This document shows positions 52,801 to 61,800 of a DNA stretch of 64,000 nt, piece after piece. Every line of letters begins with the position of its first letter. Positions within the stretch are counted from its first letter, which is position 1. The DNA is taken from positions 18,764,871-18,828,870 of the forward strand of contig CM048557.1 of assembly GCA_026413225.1 (NCBI GenBank). Direction: 5' to 3'. The stretch is from Otis tarda (lineage: Eukaryota; Chordata; Aves; Otidiformes; Otididae). Made by a program: the position numbers and the translations under genes. The notes beneath the pieces were generated by a model. That model worked only from the letters and a program-made list of their open reading frames with translations. It was not told where the DNA came from and made no database searches.

Positions 52801-55800
52801 GTGATTTCTGGCTCTAACATTCTCTTATCCTGCCTTAATACTTAATTAATCATCTGAGTATTCATCATTACCATCGTATTCACTCTAGCTTTTATTCATT
52901 TTTCATGCCCTATTTATTAGAAACTCCTTTCAGAAGCTTGAAGAATGGCAAACAGGCTATATTGCAGCCTAATAAACTACCACGAATGAGATTTTCTGTA
53001 CTACTTGAAGGATTAAAAGAATATAAGTCTTGATCTTCTGTGTAGTTCCTGCTTCTCAGACATTATCTTCTTTTCAGAATGCAGCTACCTAGCAATTCTA
53101 ACATATGGATTTCAGAATATGTTTTATTATGTGATAAATTCCAGCAGAGATTTTTTTCTTATCTGAAAGAGTAAAAATAAGTGAGGTAGAGAAATAGAGG
53201 TAGTTAGAGATGAGGCTGACAAAGAAACTAGAAAGACTAAAAAGTTCATTACCTTTATATATTTGCCATTTATTTGCAAATTCTGAGAGTATCAGCTTTG
53301 GTTTTTTGGGAAACAAGCGTTCCCATTCCCTTTTTTTTTTTAAGCTTTGCCTTTTATCACTTTATTACGAGTCCTAGTAATGGTCTACTGGCAACATGAA
53401 AACTGCTATGACATGGAGAAAGCCAGGCTGCTATTTTCCTGTGATTAGTAAGAATTACTGAACAGTTCCATGAATGCACAGTGTCTTACTAATATTTATC
53501 TGCATCTATAAAATGCTACGAGGAGTTTACAGTTTTGAAGGATTAAAAACAATTGCAGACCAACCAAAGAATAAAATGGGTTACCAATTTATGTAAGATG
53601 GATAACCTTGGAGAAGAGGGGGAGGAAATGATTTTAGGAAGAAGTGCAATTTTAAAGTGTCAGGGATATTAATGAAGCTTTGCAGGGAATGTTTTCAGTA
53701 AGTATGAGGAAAGAATGAAAGAAAATTCAATGTTAAATACAAACAATAAATGAAGAGTGGCACCAGTATGTGAAGACCAAGAGGAGAATACAAGAATACG
53801 GCACTGAAGATACAGGGAGGGCAAAATAATGCAAGGCCTCCTAAGTAACAACAATGAGATGATAGACTACAGCAGCTTAAACAATGACTTCAGGAATATA
53901 ATTCAACTGGGATTTCACTGTTCTTATACTAAAATCTAAATGGTAGTCAATCTTAAAGATTTTTGAAACAGAATAAGAATCAAGGGATAAAGAGAAATAT
54001 TTTCCTGTCAAAGCTATTTATTTTACTAATTTGCTACCCAATTACCATATATTAATTTAAAGGATAAATAAAAACATGATTAAATGACATGTTTCTGAAG
54101 GACAATATAATATTAAGTAAGGTCATTTTGAAAGCTCCTCTTTCCTGACACGAGACGCATCTCTGGTAATTTAAAGTCTGAGTTGCTTTAATTGGTTTGT
54201 TGGTTAGTTGGTTAATTAATAACATCAATTTAAGTTACTTCCAACTTTTTAAATGATCAGCATGTTTTCTCATAAAACAATGAATCCTGCTACATAACAC
54301 TTCCTCCTTCTCCTTTGGGGTTTCCATGTTCTCCTTCTTAATGCTTTACTAAAGGCCACTGTTGTTCTCCTAAGAAAATAATTTGTTTGATTCAAGACAG
54401 TACAGACTTTTCTATCAGTCGATTTAAATTCCAGTTAATTACCATTCTCCCTTTATGTAAGATATAGTAAGGTTAAGTACAATCTCCTATGAATAAAACT
54501 TTTGAACTTACAGCAGAAGTTTTCAGTTCTCCAGTTGAACACTATTTGATGGGACATAGCACATTGCCTTGAATACTCTGACAGCGTAGAGCAGGTGCAA
54601 TTGTTTTGTCCTGGCTCACTGCAGTCCTGCATATCAAGCTGGCAACGAATGACAAACCCATCCTTTGGTACACTGCAGGTTGGTGACACCAAGTTAAGTA
54701 GCTGAGAGCAGATCTTGGCCTAAATAAGAGAAAGAAAATTGTTTCTAGTAGTGTTTCACCCATGTGAAAATCACAATAGAATATCACTGCTAGTTACGAG
54801 GTTCTTGCTGGTTTGTTTGCTTGCTTTTTTTCCACTACAGTTCAGTAATATGTATTTGACTTTAAATGCATGAGAAATTCATTAATAGAAGGGAATACAA
54901 ATCCATTGTCTAACAGAAGGAAACTGGTATGTTGAATTAGTTCCACTTCTCATTAAGTTGAAATTTAAGTCATTCTTTCAGTAGCAATCCCCCTAAAAAT
55001 GACAGAGAACATTACAGGCAGCGAGTATGTTGTCTCATGGAGATTCAGTTCCAGGAGAAACATCCCCAACTTGATGGTAGCAACACTCATTCCACTTGGA
55101 GCAAGCATTTGCTATGTTTGTATGGCCTATCATGCTGCCTATGGCAGTATAACATCTCAAAGAGAAACAATGTAAAAAGGTTAAAGCTCCCAGTCAACAG
55201 AAGTTCTCTTGCAGATCAAGTAACTTTTCAGTGTAAATACAAGTAATATCTACCACACTTTTCTTCAGAAAAGTATCTTCCTCACAGGACCCACAGAAAC
55301 TCCTGTTGTTTATTCCTTCTCTTCTTGTTAAAGAGATGCTACAAAACTAATGTTTCTCTGTTTTTCTGTTCTGGGAAAAGGAGACTCAGAAGGATTCTAA
55401 CTGGCTCTTCCTCTGTAGTATGAAAGCTAAACTTCTTAGCAAGAGGAATGTTTTCTGTGTTCAAACTAAGAGATTATTGGGTTTCCAGAAATACAAGATA
55501 AAACTATTAAGGAAAAAAGAAGAAAAATATCCTATTTCAAGAGAAAATTTTTAAATCATTCTGTAATTACTAGTAACCAATATACTGTATACAAATAAGT
55601 ACATGAGAATGGCAAAGTAGAATCATAGAATCATACAATGGTTAGGGTTGGAAGAGACCTTTAAAGGTCATCTAGTCCAACCCCCCTGCAAGGAGCAGGG
55701 ACATCTCCAACCAGATCAGGTTGCTCAGAGCCTCATCCAACCTGGCCTTGAATGTTTCCAGGGATGAGGCATCTACCACCTCTCTGGGCAACCTCTTCCA

Positions 55801-58800
55801 GTGTTCTACCACCTTCATTGTAAAAAATTTCTTCCTAATATCTAATCTGAATCTACCTCCCTCTATTTTAAAACCATTACCCCTCATCCTATTGCAACAG
55901 GCCCTGCTGAAGAGTTTCTTGTCTTTCCTGTAGGCCCCCTTTAGGTACTGGAAGGCCGCTATAAGGTCTTCCCCAGAGCCTTCTCTTCTCCAGGCTGAAC
56001 AACCCCAACTCTCTCAGCCTGTCCTCACAGGAGAGGTGCTCCAGCCCTCTGGTCATATTCGTGGCCCTCCTCTGGACCCTCTCCAACAGGTCCATGTCCT
56101 TCTTATGCTGGGGGCTCCAGAACTGGAGTAAGATGATATTATTTTGAAGAGGAAGAAACGGAACCAAAAACATGATCATTCTATGTAAAGTAAAATGCTT
56201 TATAAAGGACAGCAATGAGTACTTGCCATTAGGTATATTGTGAGTATCCTGAGGAAACAACTTAACAGGATCATCCTAAGTAGGATTTGATTCCTGTATC
56301 TGTAAAATCTAAGAAATGGAAGCCTTTTTGTCCTTTGCTTCTACCAAGCTTCCTCTTTCAACCATAGTTACATGGGATGCATCATGTTTCGAGTGTGCTG
56401 ATTTTATTTTCATCTAGGACTGGAAGTGACAACAGTTGATAGCGGTTGGCCCTGTTATGAACACTGTTATCTAGCAATATGTTTAAAGTATCACTGTATG
56501 TCTTCAAATCTGTACAGCTTATAATGTCAGGTCTCTAGTTGTTAAAAAAAATACTCTTTAAACCCTCACTGGTTTTCACTAATTTCCTGCAATGACTTGC
56601 ATGAAATTTCACAAAGTTGTGACCTAAATGCAGGTTGGTTTATATGAGTGGTATAAATCCAGCCTTAATAATGCCCATAGGCCTTTTTCAAAATTTTAAT
56701 GCAAAGAACTCATTGTCTTTCTCGTATCATGCTATACAACTTTTGACTTTATCCGTTTTCATGGAAGTCAGTATATGAAACCATTGCCTCTCCATTGTTG
56801 GTCTCCATCTATCTTTCCACCTTTGTTAAGAATCATGCTGCAGAAAAGCCAAGATGATCTTTCTTACGTATTTTTTGTGAGGAATGGTGGAAATTGGTAT
56901 CTCCTCAGACAGGCAGATCTCTGATGGATCATCCATTTTTTGTAATGCAGCAAATTTATACGTATCCAGCAATTTACCTGTAAATCAAAGCGTTATAATT
57001 TGTCAGGAAAAAGTCTACATGGATTTATTTAATTGTTGCTGTGATGTAGCAAAATTCAGACTCTACTCTTTGACCGTGCAAGGTCCTACTAATTAATCTT
57101 CCTGATGATAACAACTACATCTTTTGCCCTCTACCTGAAGTCTATTCAGTAAAGCATACCTTTATCACCTTGATAATTTCTCTGAGATATTTCCCAATCT
57201 ATCACATCTACTACATTACGTGATATCAGCTGCTTCTTTTTTTCTGCCAGCTGTGTTGTCTTTTGCCAGCTACTAGTTCATGCCTCTTCTCCTTATCCCC
57301 AATTCTTATATTTTCCCCTGCATATGGGGTTAAACTCCTCACAATGCAAAAAGTACTGTGTACTTTTTAGAACTCTTTTCTGTGATGTGCATATAAAACT
57401 GCATCTGGCTGTGTTGATCTGAGATTAGTTTATGTGCAATTTAATATCTCTACACTAGCAGTGTAGTTCAGATTAGCAGTGTGCTTTTACAGCAAATCTT
57501 CCAAACATCCCAACTCCATACAATTTGATTTCCATTGTGGAGTGATCTTGGCATACAGAGTTCCTTTAAGATGAAAGCAAGCCAGAAGATGTGCTCCAAG
57601 AGCATGTGTAACGAGTTCTAACTGCTAAGGGGCATTAGTTCAACAGATCAGATTACAGTGACTCTGAAGTAAACCCCCCAAATGACATGTAACACAGATG
57701 TTAAGTCCTCAGCACCAACTATTCTGTTCTAAAGATCCACCCTTATTGGGACACACTACTTGTTAATGTTCTTGTCCACTATGTTCTTTTCATTATAGCC
57801 TCATTCTTGCTTCTCCCTAAGGTAATAATTTTCCTCACTGTGCCTTACTATGAACCTAGGCTGTTCTGAAAGTCAAGCGAGAGAGTGTGTGATCCTTACT
57901 ATCTCTTTCTAAAGTATAAGACAGTCCTTATCACTCATCTGAGGAACCTATAATATTATCATCATAGCAAATAATAATGATGTGTAGAATAATCATATGA
58001 CAGGTATGTTGGTGACCTATGGGAGTGCTTTAGTCAATTCTGAAACTGAGTGAGCAATTTTAGTACAGTATTAAATTTCCACCTTGACTCAGTTTAACTA
58101 GTTCTCCTTCCATCTGACCTGTCCTTAGATCTTACCTTCACTCACAAATTCATTCAATTCATAACCATCATAATTTCCACACATTCCACAGGTTTTCCCC
58201 ATATATTTTTTTTCAGTCAAAACCTAAAATAAAATAACACAAACCAAAACATTTAGAAAGGATCATCCTAAGTAAAATTATCTTTACAGCATTACTTTTT
58301 CAAATAAATTCAATTGAAGGATCCAATTAAAGGTGATTCTTCTCATTAATTTCAGTAACTTGACTGGAAGAAAACTTTCGGAAGTGGTAACTTTTTTTCC
58401 CAACAGGCAAATAGTTGTGATTGTTTGGTTTAATAAAAGAATAAGATTCTAAGACATTTGCAGGGAATTGAAGGGAGATAAGGAGCCAGAAAAAACAGAA
58501 AAGGAAATTATGCTGTTTCCTTGCTCATATCTTTGTTGACAAAGCACAAATTTCAGATGTGTTGTCTTAAGAAATTTAAGGTTACAGAACGATAATCTGT
58601 TTTCAGAAGAAGGTTATTCAATTATCTATTGCTCTGGAGAGTAAAGTGGTAATATTACTACTGGATACAATCACGGAATTACTATGAAAATCTTAGATCA
58701 GAGGTAATAATCTGACTATAGGTAGAATATTGTATGTAATTATCACAGTAGCATTTCCTGTTATATTTGTGATAGTAATGCTGGTACTCCTAGACAATTT

Positions 58801-61800
58801 ATCACATAACAATATCTCCGTTTTAGCAAACTTACTAATTTAGAATTCAGTGTCTTTTGTGGTATTAATATTACAGGTCACGCTGAGAAAATGTATAATC
58901 TTCTCTAAAATATATCAGGGATTTTGGAGCAAAAACATGAAAAGATTCAGAAAAAGGAAAGAGGAGCTGGCAGAAGCACCATATGTTCAATACCAAAAGA
59001 TGTCCAGGGGAAGCACAGTAGAAATGATAAAACTATGGCACACACTATTAAATTCTACACAACTTTAAACAACTTCAGCATCCTTTCACAAAAAATTGTA
59101 GCTGCTGGAATAGCCTGAGGAAAGTTTAAAACCTGTGAAAGTGTCCACAAATCTCAACATTGGTGGCTTTAGTTAACTACCAATGCTGAAAGGGAAAGGA
59201 AGACACAGGTATAAAGAGTAAAGTTCCTTATTTCAAGAGGAATGGATGAAGCAGGAAGAGAATGAATATCCAAATAGTAAACACATGCAGAAAGCACCCA
59301 TTAAGTCTAAAGACATCTTGTTGTTCCAGTAAGTCACTGAGAATTTTCTCTTCTGCTTTATGAGAACATTTTACTAACCATGAGATAGTCATCATTGTTC
59401 CACATGACAACTAGCTCCATCTCCATCAGCTTGGCCACTAGACGGATGTTGCGTCCATAAGGTGCTATTTGAATTCCATTGCTGGTATAAGGCAACTTAA
59501 TGACACTGTAATAAAGTGAGAAGAGAAACTGGCCTCATACCAATATTATGCAGGTATTAGTTATCTTTTTTTTTTAGATAAAAGACACATACAATCTGAG
59601 TAGTTGCAGCAACACAAAATACAATTATTTTACTTTGTAACTGTAACATTTCAAGATACATGAAAGCTTGTATTGATTGAAAATCAATGTCAGCAGTTTC
59701 CTAGAATAATCACCAGGAGATGGTTGCATACTGATTATACTAGTGAAGATGTCTGCACAGGACTTGGCATCTTAAGCTGGTTTGGTTTTATTAGGGTATA
59801 GTTATATGTTTCAAGAACTTGTAACAGCATAGTTTGTGTGGTGTAACTATTGTTGATTATCCTGAAGAGCTTCTATGGACTTGTTAATAATAGGAATTAC
59901 TGCTACAACTGAAAACTGACAAGGTTAGAGACACTCATAATGGGAACGTAGTAGCAAAATTAGGTTTTCATCATTGCAGCTGAATTATAATGCTGCAAAC
60001 TAACAACATTAAAGAACGAATATATTTTGCTAAGTACTCAGTAAGTATGCCACATAGTCACAGAAAAGTTGGCTGGAAAGGACCTTCTAAAGTTGTCCAG
60101 GCCAGCCTTCCACCTGAAGTGGGGCTATGTGCAACACTAGACTAGGCCAGTCATGGCATTTTGTTCTTGTGAATGTAGGACAAAAGCAGTTTAAACACTT
60201 TTCCCCCATTCATCGCAGATACTTACCCAACACTCCTGACAAAAATGCTGCCTTTCTCAACAATGACAACAGAAGGCCCCAGCTCAATAATGATCCTCGC
60301 AATTTTTCTGTCCAGCCCACGGCGGAACTGAATGTTGAAGTCTGGGCTGGTTTCATCACATACAGTCGCAAAGATATAATTGCAGGTCCCAGTGAAGTCA
60401 TACTGGTATTTATCAAAGGTTGAAAAATGCCCTCCACCCCAGGTCGAACAGGAATCTTTGCTCAAAACTATAAAAGTGAAAGAGAGAAATGGATGTAGGT
60501 CTCCAAACAGGATATCTGCTCATTTCGATTGCCTCGCATTTCAAATATAAATAGCAGGAAAAGCTAGTAACTTTCTACTCAGATTAATTATGTAAACATC
60601 ATCCTAGCCATTTATTTATTTTTTTTTTTGTAACCTTAAAACTGTATCTCAAGTCAGGAAGCGAAACAATAGTGGAGTTAGAGCACTATTCTTATTTACT
60701 GTAAGCAGAGGAGAGCTCCCTAGCTTCCTAGCTTGGGAAACACCCTTCCATCTCCTTTGTGGGCAATATGAAGGTTTACCTTTTCATTTCAGTCTGCTCC
60801 ATCTGTTTGCAAAGGCAACAGCTTGCTACTGGAGAGATCTTTAACATCTCAGGCACAACATTTACGAAGCTATCTACGGCATTATTATATCATGACTTAT
60901 TGCACAATCAGATCATTAGATATCCAAAGACAGTCTTCAAAGCCCAGCTTGTAAATCCCCACTTTTCTGGCTCTGTGTCTGTGTGACAAAGTTCCAGCCA
61001 GCTTTGTAAATATATGGAATGTTTTAATAAGTTTTCATTTTTAAAAAGTAATCACCTTTCATCTGAATTGACAGATTTTTAGGACGTGGAAATGAATCAC
61101 AAAAAAAGACATACAACTCCAGCACTTGATGTTAGATATTTCTACACCTACTTAAAGCATTTGAACAGTCCCTCTGAAGTTGATCAGACTACTGAGGTAA
61201 CTAAAATCATGTCCTTGGTTATATATTTCCAGACTTAGAGTGTTAATTTTCCTTTTTAAATTATTTTTGCTTATGGAGTTATATGAAACTCAGGTATCTT
61301 AGAATATAAGTACCAGGTAAGTTTTGCAAAGTCTACCTGCAATTTATATTCACTGCTTTAAAGCCAAAACTTTTGTTTTTACTCTTAAAGAGTGATCAAA
61401 TGACTACAGAATGCTACTGGTTTTATTCTGGTCATGTAGAAAATACTATTTCCTAATGAGCTGTTACCTGTCGGTAAAAAGTACTCCTCTTCCACACTTC
61501 TGTGGTGTCCAGAACGTCTGACTGGAAAATATGAATCGGCTAATTGTTATCATTGAACCTTCACGCCCAATTCCAGCTAGTTTAATATACTGTGCTTAAA
61601 TGACACTGACCAGCAAACTCCAGCTTTTTCAGAGTGTGCCAAAGAATGATCACATGGAGTTGCACAATGGTCAGAGTGCAATTGGTGCCTCTTTCTATAA
61701 ATATAGGTGCGCCTTCAGTGTATTTGTTTGTATTTAAATCTTATCAGAGGACAATAACAAACGGGAATGTCAATAAGTCAGGAAAGTTTAAAACTAAATT